Shown: positions 47,237-55,434 of the stretch, piece after piece | Layout: the number at the start of each line of letters is the position of its first letter | How positions within the stretch are numbered: the first letter of the stretch is position 1 | Assembly (NCBI GenBank): GCA_963773625.1 | Contig: CAVZCJ010000016.1 | Coordinates: forward strand, 62,001-126,000 | DNA from: DATARH01 sp963773625 | Lineage (GTDB): Bacteria > Pseudomonadota > Alphaproteobacteria > ATCC43930 > CGMCC-115725 | Length of the DNA: 64,000 nt | Reading direction: 5' to 3' | Program-made: the position numbers and the translations under genes | The notes under the pieces: generated by a model | Seen by the model: only the letters and a program-made list of their open reading frames with translations | What the model was told of the DNA's origin: nothing | Databases searched by the model: none

Positions 47237-48369
47237 CAGGTGAAAAGCGTCAAAATCCCGGTATGGCCGTAGAGCCGGTCGCGCGAGATTTCGCCGTTGG
47301 CGAAGAAGCCGACCAGCGGAAACTCGCCGAGCGTCTCGCGGATGACCGCGGCTTCGACCCCCTCTTCGCCGAACAGCGAGACGCCGCGCGCGACGCAGCT
47401 GACATAGATTCCGGCCTTGGGCGGGCCGCTGAGCCGCCCCGCCAGCTGCTTGACCATGCGCGCCAGGTCCTGCTTGGCGCTCTCGGGATCGCGGCGGCAG
47501 AACACGATCGGGTCGCCCGGCGATACCTCGGCGCCCAGCACGATCCAGCCCTGGCCGGGGTCGATCGCCATCAGGTTACGCACCAGATAGTCGCCGGTGT
47601 CCGACCCAGCGACCGGCAGCCCGGCGAAGACGATGCCGCCGATGCGGCGCATGTCCTGCGCCAGTTGCGGACCGATATCCTCGCGGAACACGTCGAGCGC
47701 CGGGCGGCCGTCGATCGCCATTACCACGTTGTCGCGCGCCTCGTCGATGCGCCGCACCGGCCCGATCGGCATGCAGCCTTGGGTGAGCGCGGTGGCCACC
47801 CCGACATCGGGCGCCAGCATCAGCCCGGCCATCCCGCCGGAGCCGACGCTGCTCTCGTTGCTGCCGGCGCGCTTCGCCACCAGCGTTGCGCCGGTGCGGT
47901 GCGACACCAGGCCGCCGACCAGGAAGGCGCCGCTGGCGCTGCCGGCGTCGACCGTCGCGCGCAACAGGTCCGGGCAGCGCGGGTCGGCATGGACCAGCGC
48001 CAGCAGCGGTTGGGTCGCCTCGATCCAGCGTCCATGATGGCGCGGCAGATCGGCGGCCGGGTCGCCGGTCGACGCGAAGATGCGGAACGAGTTTTCCGGC
48101 ACCGCGGCGGTCAGCACCGCGGCCGCCGGGCGTTCGTAGACCTCCTCGCCTCCTCCGCAGACACCCAAGCCGACCCCACCGACCCAATTGCCGATCCCGG
48201 TGCCGGCGGCCAGCTCGTCGACTAGGCCTGGCAACGCCTGGGCGGCCGGCTCGCTGACATAAAGAATACCAAGGGTGGCGCCGTCGGCCTTGGGCAGCTG
48301 CGCGAGAAGCCGCGCGCCAAGGCTCGCCGGGTCGCCGGCGGCGAAGGCCGAAGCGAAGCCGGCGCTCAC
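47236..48369 (-). CDS. FIST domain sensor protein
   Basis: A 377-residue protein with FIST N and FIST C domains, a ligand-sensing module thought to bind small molecules such as amino acids. Conserved stretches are GNWVGGVGLGVCGGGEEVYE, GGLVSHRTGATLVAKR and the C-terminal GIYVSCVARGVSLFGEEGVEA with GEFPLVGFFANGEI. It has no attached kinase, cyclase or methyl-accepting domain. The GTG start at 48369 overlaps the tesA stop (GTGA) and its own stop overlaps the thpR start. Confidence 0.88.
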   Translation of the reverse strand: MSAGFASAFAAGDPASLGARLLAQLPKADGATLGILYVSEPAAQALPGLVDELAAGTGIGNWVGGVGLGVCGGGEEVYERPAAAVLTAAVPENSFRIFASTGDPAADLPRHHGRWIEATQPLLALVHADPRCPDLLRATVDAGSASGAFLVGGLVSHRTGATLVAKRAGSNESSVGSGGMAGLMLAPDVGVATALTQGCMPIGPVRRIDEARDNVVMAIDGRPALDVFREDIGPQLAQDMRRIGGIVFAGLPVAGSDTGDYLVRNLMAIDPGQGWIVLGAEVSPGDPIVFCRRDPESAKQDLARMVKQLAGRLSGPPKAGIYVSCVARGVSLFGEEGVEAAVIRETLGEFPLVGFFANGEISRDRLYGHTGILTLFT

Positions 48370-48978
48370 GACTTGCCCTCCACCAGCTTGGCGACCAGCG
48401 GCGCGATATGGTCGACCAAAATCGCCACGCCGCGCTCGTTGGGGTGGATGCCGTCGGGCTGGTTCAAATCCGGGTTCATCGCCACGCCCTCCAGGAAGAA
48501 AGGATAAAGCGGCACGCCATGCGCCTTGGCCAGATCGGGATAGATGGCGTCGAAGGCATGCTGGTACTCGGGGCCCCAATTCGCCGGAGCCACCATGCCG
48601 ATCAACAGCACCTTGGCGCCCGATGCCTGGATCCTGCCGATCATCGCGTCGAGGTTGTCGCGCACGATCTTGGGGTCGATGCCCCTGCAGCGCGTCATTG
48701 GCGCCGAGCTCGAGGATGACGAAATCGGGCTTGCCGGCCAGGGCCCAGTCGAGCCGCGCCAAGCCGTCGGTCGTCGTGTCGCCGGAGACACCCGCATTGA
48801 CGATGTGGAGCTCGATCCCTTGCTGGCGCAGCCGCGCTTCGAGCTGGGCCGGGAAGGCCTGTCGGTCGGTCAGGCCGAGCCCGGCGGTCAGGCTGTCGCC
48901 AAAGGCGAGCACTTCCGGCGGGCGGGCAAATCCGATGATGGGGTCGAAGATCAGCGGCATGGTGAGAACCAGGACCAC
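48366..48978 (-). CDS. tesA: Arylesterase/acyl-CoA thioesterase I (TesA), frameshifted
   Basis: An SGNH-fold periplasmic esterase of about 200 residues. A hydrophobic leader (VVLVLTMPLIFDPIIGFA) precedes the nucleophile block VLAFGDSLTAGLG. GANDAL and DGIHPNERGV supply the remaining SGNH residues. One extra G near 48685 breaks the frame between ELGANDALQ and GIDPKIVRDNLDA. The start is uncertain: GTG 48978 or ATG 48960. It is divergent from a YbbA-type ATPase, the order known in many bacteria (tesA next to ybbA-ybbP). Confidence 0.87.
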
Positions 48979-49089
48979 GATAAGCTTTTTGCAAAGCGTG
49001 GCACCAGTCCGCTGCCGCGCCCGCTTGGCTGCCGGGAAAACGACCCCATATCGACGAGGCTTTTGCGGGCTCCCCGGGTTGGACCAGAC

Positions 49090-49812
49090 ATGACCACCTC
49101 GCCTCATGCCAAGAGCCCGCTCGTGGTCGTCGATGATGTCCATCTAACACTGGGGAGCGCGGCGGGGCCCGTCAACATCTTGCGCGGGGTATCGCTGACG
49201 ATCGAGTCCGGCGAGACGGTCGCGCTTCTGGGGCCCTCGGGTTCGGGAAAATCGACCCTGATGATGATCGCCGCCGGGCTGGAGCGGCCGAGTTCGGGGC
49301 GCGTCGCCGTGGCGGGCGAGGATCTCGGCGCGCTGGACGAGGACGGGCTCGCCCGGCTGCGCCGGCGCCATGTCGGCATCGTCTTCCAGTCGTTCCACCT
49401 GATCCCGACCATGACGGCGGTGGAAAACGTCGCCATCCCGCTTGAATTGGCCGGCGACCGCGACGCGTTCGCCACCGCGGCGGCGGCGCTCGGCCGCGTC
49501 GGGCTCGGACACCGTCTCGTCCACTACCCGGCGCAGCTTTCGGGCGGCGAGCAGCAGCGCGTCGCCATCGCCCGCGCCTTCGTCGCCGGGCCGCAACTGC
49601 TGCTGGCCGACGAGCCGACCGGCAACCTCGACGGCGCGACCGGCGATCTGGTCATCGATTGCCTCTTCGCCGAGCACGCCCGGCAAGGGACGAGCCTTCT
49701 GCTTATCACCCATGACGCCAGCCTTGCCGCGCGCTGCGGCCGCCAGCTGCGCATGGAAGACGGCCGCATCGTCGACGATCGCCGCGCCGCGCCGCTGCGG
49801 CGGGTTCTGTGA
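49090..49812 (+). CDS. ABC transporter ATP-binding protein (YbbA/LolD type)
   Basis: A 240-residue ATPase of the MacB/LolD/YbbA group that energises FtsX-type permeases. It has Walker A LLGPSGSGKSTLMM, Q-loop IVFQSFHLIPTMTAVENV, signature LSGGEQQRVAIARAF, Walker B LLLADEPTGNLD and switch LLITHDASL. The start ATG 49090 gives a short leader before VVVDDVHLTLGS. The permease follows after a 135-bp repeat. The substrate is not known; the tesA neighbourhood suggests envelope lipid or lysophospholipid handling. Confidence 0.92.
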   Translation: MTTSPHAKSPLVVVDDVHLTLGSAAGPVNILRGVSLTIESGETVALLGPSGSGKSTLMMIAAGLERPSSGRVAVAGEDLGALDEDGLARLRRRHVGIVFQSFHLIPTMTAVENVAIPLELAGDRDAFATAAAALGRVGLGHRLVHYPAQLSGGEQQRVAIARAFVAGPQLLLADEPTGNLDGATGDLVIDCLFAEHARQGTSLLLITHDASLAARCGRQLRMEDGRIVDDRRAAPLRRVL

Positions 49813-49945
49813 CAGCCCCTCGCCCGAACCCTCTCCCCGTAAACGGGGCGAGCGAGAGCACCGCAACCTTAACCCCTCGCCCCGCGCGAGCGGGGAGAGG
49901 GCAGCCGACCCCGGACTTGATCGGGGGAGGCGGGTGAGGGCCGGG
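49813..49945. repeat. Intergenic palindromic repeat element
   Basis: The element contains CCCCTCGCCC, CCTCTCCCC, CCCTCGCCCC and GGGGAGAGGG arms and ends in GGCGGGTGAGGGCC. The same family occurs at 22532-22680. It lies between the ATPase and permease genes of one transporter, so it must be transcribed through. Confidence 0.6.
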
Positions 49946-49947
49946 TA

Positions 49948-52461
49948 ATGGTCTTTTACGCCCTCCGCCTCGCACTGCGCGAGCTGCGCGGCGGTCTTCG
50001 TGGCTTCCGCATCTTTCTCGCGTGTCTCGTCCTTGGCGTGGGTGCGATTGCCGGGATCGGCTCGCTCGGCGCCTCGGTCAGCGCCGCGATCAGGGCCGAC
50101 GCGCGCGTGCTGCTGGGCGGCGATGTCTCGCTGCGGCTCGTGCACCGCGAGGCAAACGAGGCCGAGCGGCAGTTCCTCGACCAAAGCGGCGCTGTTTCCG
50201 AAATCGCCTTGCTGCGCGCCATGGCGGTCTCGGCCGACGGCGCGCATCACACGCTGATCGAGTTGAAGGCGGTCGATGCCGCCTATCCGCTCTATGGTGC
50301 GATGGCGCTGAGCCCCGCGCAGGACCTCGCGGCGGCGCTGGCGCCGCGGGACGGCGTGTACGGCGCGGTCGCCGACGCGGCGGTCGCGACCCGGCTCGGC
50401 CTCAAGCCGGGCGACCGCTTCAAGATCGGCACCGCGGTCGTGGAGTTCCGCGCGGCCATCGACCGCGCGCCGGATGGTGCGTTGAGCGGCCTCGCGTTCG
50501 GCCCCGGCGTGACGATAGCCATGCCGGCGCTGGCGCAAACCGGGCTCGTGCAACCCGGATCGCTGGTCAATTACGAGTACCGCGTCAGACTGCCGCGCGG
50601 CGCCGATCCGCCGGCCTTCGCGCGCGAGGCGCGAGCGAAATTTCCCGACGCCGGTTGGCAGATCCGCACCGCGAGCCAGGCGAGCCCGCAATTGCAGCGC
50701 TTCATCGACCGGATCGGCCTGTTCCTCGGCCTGGTCGGGATCACCGCCCTGCTGGTCGGCGGGATCGGCATCGGCAGCGCCGTTGGCAACTACCTCGCCG
50801 GCAAGACGGCCACTATCGCCACGTTGAAATCGCTGGGGGCTTCGACCCGGCTGATCTTCGCCGCCTACGCGATGCAACTCGGCGTCCTCGCCGCGGCCGG
50901 GATCGCCGCCGGGCTGGCAATTGGAGCCGCGCTGCCGCTCGTCGCCGCGCCGTTTCTCGCCAAGCTGCTTCCGGTGCCGCTCCGGCTGGCGGTCTATGTC
51001 CAGCCGCTCGCCATCGCCGCGGCGAGCGGTGCGCTGATCGTGGCGCTGTTCTCGCTGTTGCCGCTGGCGGCGATCGGGCGGGTGCGCCCGGCCGCGCTGT
51101 TCCGCGACCGGGTTGACCGGACGCGGCGGGCGTTGCCGTGGCTGGCGCTGCTCGGGACTGTGGCGGCCGCCGCGGCATTGGCGGCGCTGGTCGCGGTGTC
51201 CGCGACCGATCGCGGCGTCGCGCTGTGGTATGTGGCGGGAGCGGCCGGCGCATTCGCCGTGTTTCGGGGCGCCGGAGCGCTGATCGTCACCGGCGCGCGC
51301 CGGGTCGGGCGGCCGCGCCGGATCGTCCCTCGCCTGGCGCTCGCCAATCTCTGCGGCCGGGGCGCGCCGACGGCGCGGGTCGTGCTGTCGCTGGGGATCG
51401 GGTTGACGGTCCTGGTGGCGGTGGCGCTGGTGCAAGCGAGCCTCACCCACGAGATCGAGGGCGTGGTCGCGGAAGGCGCGCCCGCCTATTTCTTTCTCGA
51501 CATCCAGCCCAACCAGCTCGCCGGCTTCACCGATTTGGTGAATGCCACCCCTGATGCGCGCCTGGCTCAGGTGCCGATGTTGCGCGGGCGTATCGCCGCG
51601 ATCAACGGGGTGTCCGTCGACGAGGCGCCGGTCGCGCCCGAGGCGCGCTGGGCGCTGCGCAGCGATCGCGGGCTGACCTATTCCGCCACCGTGCCGCCCG
51701 GGTCGGAAGTGGCCGCCGGGCAGTGGTGGCCGGCCGATTATAAGGGCCCGCCGCTCATCTCATTCGACGCCGAGCTGGCCAAGGGCATGGGGCTGAAACC
51801 GGGCGACACGCTGACCGTCAACGTGCTCGGCCGCGATATCACCGCGACGATCGGCAATCTGCGCCGTGTCGACTGGACCCGGCTCGGCATCAACTTCGCC
51901 ATCGTCTTCGCGCCCGGGACGCTGGAGGCGGCGCCGCACACGCATCTGGCGGCGGTCTACCTACCCCAGGGCGAAGAGGAAGCGCTGGTCGGCCGGGTCG
52001 TCGACCGTTTCCCCAACGTCTCGGCGATCCCGGTGCGCGAGGCCTTGGACGCGGTCGAGCGGATCGTCGCCGCGATCGGCATGGCGATCCGTCTCGCCGC
52101 GCTGCTGACGCTGGTCGCTGGCGCGCTGGTGTTGGGCGGCGCCGTCGCGGCCGATTACCGCCGTCGGGTTTACGACGCGGTCGTCTTGAAAGTGCTGGGC
52201 GCGACCCGCCGCACCATCGTCGCCGCCTTTCTCGTCGAATACGGGCTGATGGGACTGGCCAGCGCGCTGGTCGCCGCCGCGCTCGGCACGCTCGTCGCCT
52301 ATATCCTGGTGACCCGTCCGCTGCGCGCCGATTGGAGCTTCGCGCCGGGACCGGTCGGCGTCGTGCTGCTCGGCGCGGTGGCGCTGACGATAACGCTGGG
52401 GTTCGCCGGGACGTGGCGCGCGCTCGGCGCGAAGGCGGCGCCGCAACTGCGCAACGAATAG
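49948..52461 (+). CDS. FtsX-like ABC permease (YbbP type)
   Basis: An 837-residue permease with two FtsX modules, as in YbbP. The N-terminal helix is in GFRIFLACLVLGVGAIAGIGSLG. Three helices surround residues about 255-380 (LFLGLVGITALLVGGIGIGSAV, with the TIATLKSLGASTRLIFAAYAMQLG motif), and a second set near the C-terminus includes VVLKVLGATRRTIVAAFLVEYGLMGLAS. Large periplasmic loops lie between. ATG 49948 follows the repeat. It works with the preceding ATPase; tesA is divergent. Confidence 0.92.
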   Translation: MVFYALRLALRELRGGLRGFRIFLACLVLGVGAIAGIGSLGASVSAAIRADARVLLGGDVSLRLVHREANEAERQFLDQSGAVSEIALLRAMAVSADGAHHTLIELKAVDAAYPLYGAMALSPAQDLAAALAPRDGVYGAVADAAVATRLGLKPGDRFKIGTAVVEFRAAIDRAPDGALSGLAFGPGVTIAMPALAQTGLVQPGSLVNYEYRVRLPRGADPPAFAREARAKFPDAGWQIRTASQASPQLQRFIDRIGLFLGLVGITALLVGGIGIGSAVGNYLAGKTATIATLKSLGASTRLIFAAYAMQLGVLAAAGIAAGLAIGAALPLVAAPFLAKLLPVPLRLAVYVQPLAIAAASGALIVALFSLLPLAAIGRVRPAALFRDRVDRTRRALPWLALLGTVAAAAALAALVAVSATDRGVALWYVAGAAGAFAVFRGAGALIVTGARRVGRPRRIVPRLALANLCGRGAPTARVVLSLGIGLTVLVAVALVQASLTHEIEGVVAEGAPAYFFLDIQPNQLAGFTDLVNATPDARLAQVPMLRGRIAAINGVSVDEAPVAPEARWALRSDRGLTYSATVPPGSEVAAGQWWPADYKGPPLISFDAELAKGMGLKPGDTLTVNVLGRDITATIGNLRRVDWTRLGINFAIVFAPGTLEAAPHTHLAAVYLPQGEEEALVGRVVDRFPNVSAIPVREALDAVERIVAAIGMAIRLAALLTLVAGALVLGGAVAADYRRRVYDAVVLKVLGATRRTIVAAFLVEYGLMGLASALVAAALGTLVAYILVTRPLRADWSFAPGPVGVVLLGAVALTITLGFAGTWRALGAKAAPQLRNE

Positions 52462-52560
52462 CGGCCCCGGTCTAGTAGGCCAACTTGAAAACCCTACAAA
52501 ATGAGCCGATATTAAGCGGGCGTGGGCTCGACCCGCGCGCCTCTCGTTGGAGAACCTCTC

Positions 52561-53280
52561 ATGGCAATCGGTTCGCAGCCCCGCTGGACGGTGCAGTCGG
52601 CCGACACCCAGGTCGGCGTCGATGTCGGCCTGCGGGATTATATGCTCCGCATCTACAACTACATGGCGTCGGCGCTGGCCCTGACCGGCATCGTCGCCTA
52701 CGTTTTCGCCGGGTATTTGGAGACCAACCGGGCGCTGGTGCACTCGCCGGTGATGTGGTTGATCATCCTCGCCCCATTCGGCCTGGTCATGCTCCTGTCG
52801 TTCGGCATCAACCGGCTGAGCGCCGCGGCCGCGCAGGGCATTTTCTGGCTCTATGCCGGGTTGATGGGCCTGTCGATGTCGACGATCTTCCTCGTCTACA
52901 CCGGGTCGAGCATCGCCCGGGTGTTCTTCATCACCGCCGGCACGTTCGCCGGTATGAGCCTCTACGGCTACACGACCCGGCGCGACCTGTCGGCGATGGG
53001 TTCGTTCCTGTTCATGGGGCTGATCGGCATCGTCATCGCCTCGCTGGTCAACATGTTCCTGCAAAACGGCATGATGCAGTTCGTGATCTGCGTAATCGGC
53101 GTGATCGTATTCACCGGGCTTACCGCTTGGGATACGCAGCAGATCAAGGAGATGTACTACGAGGGCGACGGCGGCGAGATCGCCAGCAAGAAGGCGGTAA
53201 TGGGGGCCCTGCGGCTCTATCTCGATTTCGTCAACCTGTTCATGATGCTGATCCAGCTCTTGGGCGTGCGCCGCGACTAG
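52561..53280 (+). CDS. Bax inhibitor-1/YccA family membrane protein
   Basis: A 239-residue protein with about seven membrane helices. The family signature is AWDTQQIKEMYYEGDGGE near the C-terminus, followed by ALRLYLDFVNLFMMLIQLLG. In bacteria this family includes YccA, a modulator of FtsH, and YetJ-type calcium channels. ATG 52561 has GGAGAACCTCTC upstream. A strong terminator follows at 53307. Confidence 0.93.
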   Translation: MAIGSQPRWTVQSADTQVGVDVGLRDYMLRIYNYMASALALTGIVAYVFAGYLETNRALVHSPVMWLIILAPFGLVMLLSFGINRLSAAAAQGIFWLYAGLMGLSMSTIFLVYTGSSIARVFFITAGTFAGMSLYGYTTRRDLSAMGSFLFMGLIGIVIASLVNMFLQNGMMQFVICVIGVIVFTGLTAWDTQQIKEMYYEGDGGEIASKKAVMGALRLYLDFVNLFMMLIQLLGVRRD

Positions 53281-53306
53281 GCCTCCCACGGCATCGAATC
53301 GACGCA

Positions 53307-53336
53307 ACGGCCGGGCCTTCGCCCGGCCGTTTTTTT
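53307..53336 (+). terminator. Intrinsic terminator after the Bax inhibitor-1 gene
   Basis: ACGGCCGGGC-CTTC-GCCCGGCCGT hairpin with a ten-base-pair stem, followed by a T7 run. It ends the Bax inhibitor-1 transcript before the MFS array. Confidence 0.85.
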
Positions 53337-53373
53337 CGCCCGCCGATGGGGTTCCATGATTGGCCGGCGTTTT

Positions 53374-53398
53374 CAGACAGCACCCAGGTGGCTGTCTG
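53374..53398. promoter_or_regulatory. Inverted repeat upstream of the first MFS gene
   Basis: CAGACAGC and GCTGTCTG (8 bp each) flank ACCCAGGTG. It lies about 106 bp before the first MFS start and has no following U-run, so an operator is more likely than a terminator. The cognate regulator is unknown. Confidence 0.4.
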
Positions 53399-53503
53399 GC
53401 GCCGCGCCTGATCTGCTCAAAAGTCATTGAACTAGATGTATCCGATAGCTTCTGGCCGGGATTTTAGATGGCTGCCACTCTCGCTCCTGCAGGGAGGTAC
53501 GCC

Positions 53504-55186
53504 ATGCTCGACCTTTTGGAACAGCAGCAAAAACTCACAAAAAATCAGTGGAAGATCGCCGGCGCCGCGACGCTTGGCGACATGCTCGATTTCTTCGATT
53601 TTTTCCTGATCAGCTTTGTCCTCGGCTATGTCGTCAAGAACTGGCACCTGACCTTCGGCCAATCGGGCGCGATCCTCTTGGCGTCTGGAATTAGCGCGCC
53701 GTTCGGCTCGCTGTTTTACGGCTGGCTGGCGGACGCCGCGGGTCGGCGGACGGCCTTGGTCGCGGCGGTTCTCAACGTTTCGGTTGCGACGGGCGCGATG
53801 GCGTTGACCCCGGAAGGCGCCTGGCAGTACCTCGTCGCCTGCCGCTTTGTCGTCGGTTTCGGTGTGACCGGGCTCTACTCGGTCGACATCACGCTGATGC
53901 AAGAGTTCTCGCCGGCGAGCAAGCGCGGCTGGTTCACCGGCATCACGACGACGCTCTTGCCGGCAGGATCATTGCTAGCCGCGTTGCTTGGCTACTTTGT
54001 CGCCCCTTACATCGGCTGGCGCGGGATGGTCGCGACAGGGCTTCTGCCTGCCCTGCTTTGCCTCTATGTACGGATTTTCGTGCCAGAGTCGCCCCACTGG
54101 CTGCTGCGCAAGGGACGGCCGGAGGAGGCGCGCAAGTCGCTGGCTTGGGCGATGGAGATTGATCCGGCCACGATCCCATTGCCGACTGTGCTGCCGCCGA
54201 CTGAGCGGACGCGGTGGATCGAGCTGTTCCGCTATCCGCGCAACATTGTGGCGGGCTGCCTGACCGGCCTGACCCAGACTGGCGGCGTCGCGCTGGCGCT
54301 ATGGCTGATCGCGCTGTTCGTGATGGTGCTCAACGTCACCCCGCAGGAAGCGTCAAAGTTGGCGATTTTCGTCGCGCTCGGCGCGATCGCAGGCCGCTTC
54401 TTCTGCTCCTGGATTTCGGATGCGTGGGGCCGGCGTACCTCGGGGGTCCTGTGCTGTGTGGTCTCGGCCATCTTCATGGCGCTGGCGGGGTACCTGCACG
54501 ATGTCTACATCGGCGGCGCGTCGATGTTCTTCGTGATGATCCTGTGCCAGAGCTTCCTCGGTAGCGGCAATTACACGATCGTCGGACCCTATATGGGCGA
54601 GCTGTGGCCCGCCCGGCTGCGGGGCAGCGGCATGGGCCTCGTCTACGGCGTCGGCAACCTGGGCAAGTTCATTGGGCCGGCGGGCCTCGCCTGGATCGCT
54701 GGATCGAGCAACTTCGTCAAGCCAGAGGCGACGATGGCTGCGCTCGTCCCGGGCTTCCTGTTCTTCGCGTACTGGTACTTGATCGGCGCCTTCGCGTTTT
54801 GGCTGATTGGCGCCGAGACCCGCGGTCGCACGATCGACGAGATCGACCGTGAGATGAACGCCATGGCCACCGCGACGCCCGAGGTGGTGTCGTGTGTCTG
54901 CGGCATCGTCTCTGCCGTGCTAAGCGTCGCGGTGATGCCGTTCGCGCCGCTCGCGATGCTGATTTCAGTCGGCTTCACCTCGATCGCGCCGGGATTGGGC
55001 GGCGTGCTGATGCTGATCTGTGCGGCGGGCATCCTCTACCTTACCCTGACGACAGCGGGATTGGTGGTGATGATCCTCGGGATGATTACGGCGGTGTTGG
55101 CGGCGGTGGCAGGAATCGCCTCGCTGATGACGCCTCGCGCCAAGGCGGCGATTGCCCTGCCCCAGGCCGCCGTCACGTCGCACTAG
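53504..55186 (+). CDS. MFS transporter 1 of tandem array
   Basis: A 560-residue major-facilitator-superfamily transporter. The early NQWKIAGAATLGDMLDFFDFFLI helix and the motif-A-like GWLADAAGRRT loop mark the family. Similar proteins import organic acids or aromatics with protons, but the substrate is not evident. About 90 extra residues at the C-terminus (EVVSCVCGIVSAVLSVAVMP... to MTPRAKAA) add three or four hydrophobic segments beyond the usual twelve. ATG 53504 has GGGAGGTACGCC before it. It is followed by its own terminator and a closely related gene, so it is transcribed separately. Confidence 0.9.
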   Translation: MLDLLEQQQKLTKNQWKIAGAATLGDMLDFFDFFLISFVLGYVVKNWHLTFGQSGAILLASGISAPFGSLFYGWLADAAGRRTALVAAVLNVSVATGAMALTPEGAWQYLVACRFVVGFGVTGLYSVDITLMQEFSPASKRGWFTGITTTLLPAGSLLAALLGYFVAPYIGWRGMVATGLLPALLCLYVRIFVPESPHWLLRKGRPEEARKSLAWAMEIDPATIPLPTVLPPTERTRWIELFRYPRNIVAGCLTGLTQTGGVALALWLIALFVMVLNVTPQEASKLAIFVALGAIAGRFFCSWISDAWGRRTSGVLCCVVSAIFMALAGYLHDVYIGGASMFFVMILCQSFLGSGNYTIVGPYMGELWPARLRGSGMGLVYGVGNLGKFIGPAGLAWIAGSSNFVKPEATMAALVPGFLFFAYWYLIGAFAFWLIGAETRGRTIDEIDREMNAMATATPEVVSCVCGIVSAVLSVAVMPFAPLAMLISVGFTSIAPGLGGVLMLICAAGILYLTLTTAGLVVMILGMITAVLAAVAGIASLMTPRAKAAIALPQAAVTSH

Positions 55187-55225
55187 GAGGGCCGCGGGCC
55201 GAGCCGCTACTTCTCGTGACTAAAG

Positions 55226-55251
55226 GCCGGGCCTCGTGCCCGGCTTTTTTT
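55226..55251 (+). terminator. Intrinsic terminator after MFS 1
   Basis: GCCGGGC-CTCGT-GCCCGGC stem followed by a T7 run (55245-55251). Confidence 0.85.
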
Positions 55252-55298
55252 GTGCAAATCGGACCGACTCTTCCGGTTGCCGATTTTTGATATTCTGA

Positions 55299-55312
55299 TA
55301 TCTGATATAACT
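55299..55312 (+). promoter_or_regulatory. Shared promoter-like motif upstream of MFS 2
   Basis: TATCTGATATAACT, identical to the sequence at 57239-57252 before MFS 3, and preceded here by GATATTCTGA. It could be a -10 region (TATAAC) overlapping a repeated TCTGATAT operator. It lies about 123 bp before the MFS 2 start. Confidence 0.5.
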
Positions 55313-55434
55313 GTATGCAAATGGTCGGCCAACGAAGCCGCCGTACGGATCAAATATCGGCCGTTGGACACGTGCCAATGGCTGGCAAGACCAAGAAGCG
55401 GGAAATCCGCCACGGTGCGACATGGGAGGAATGG

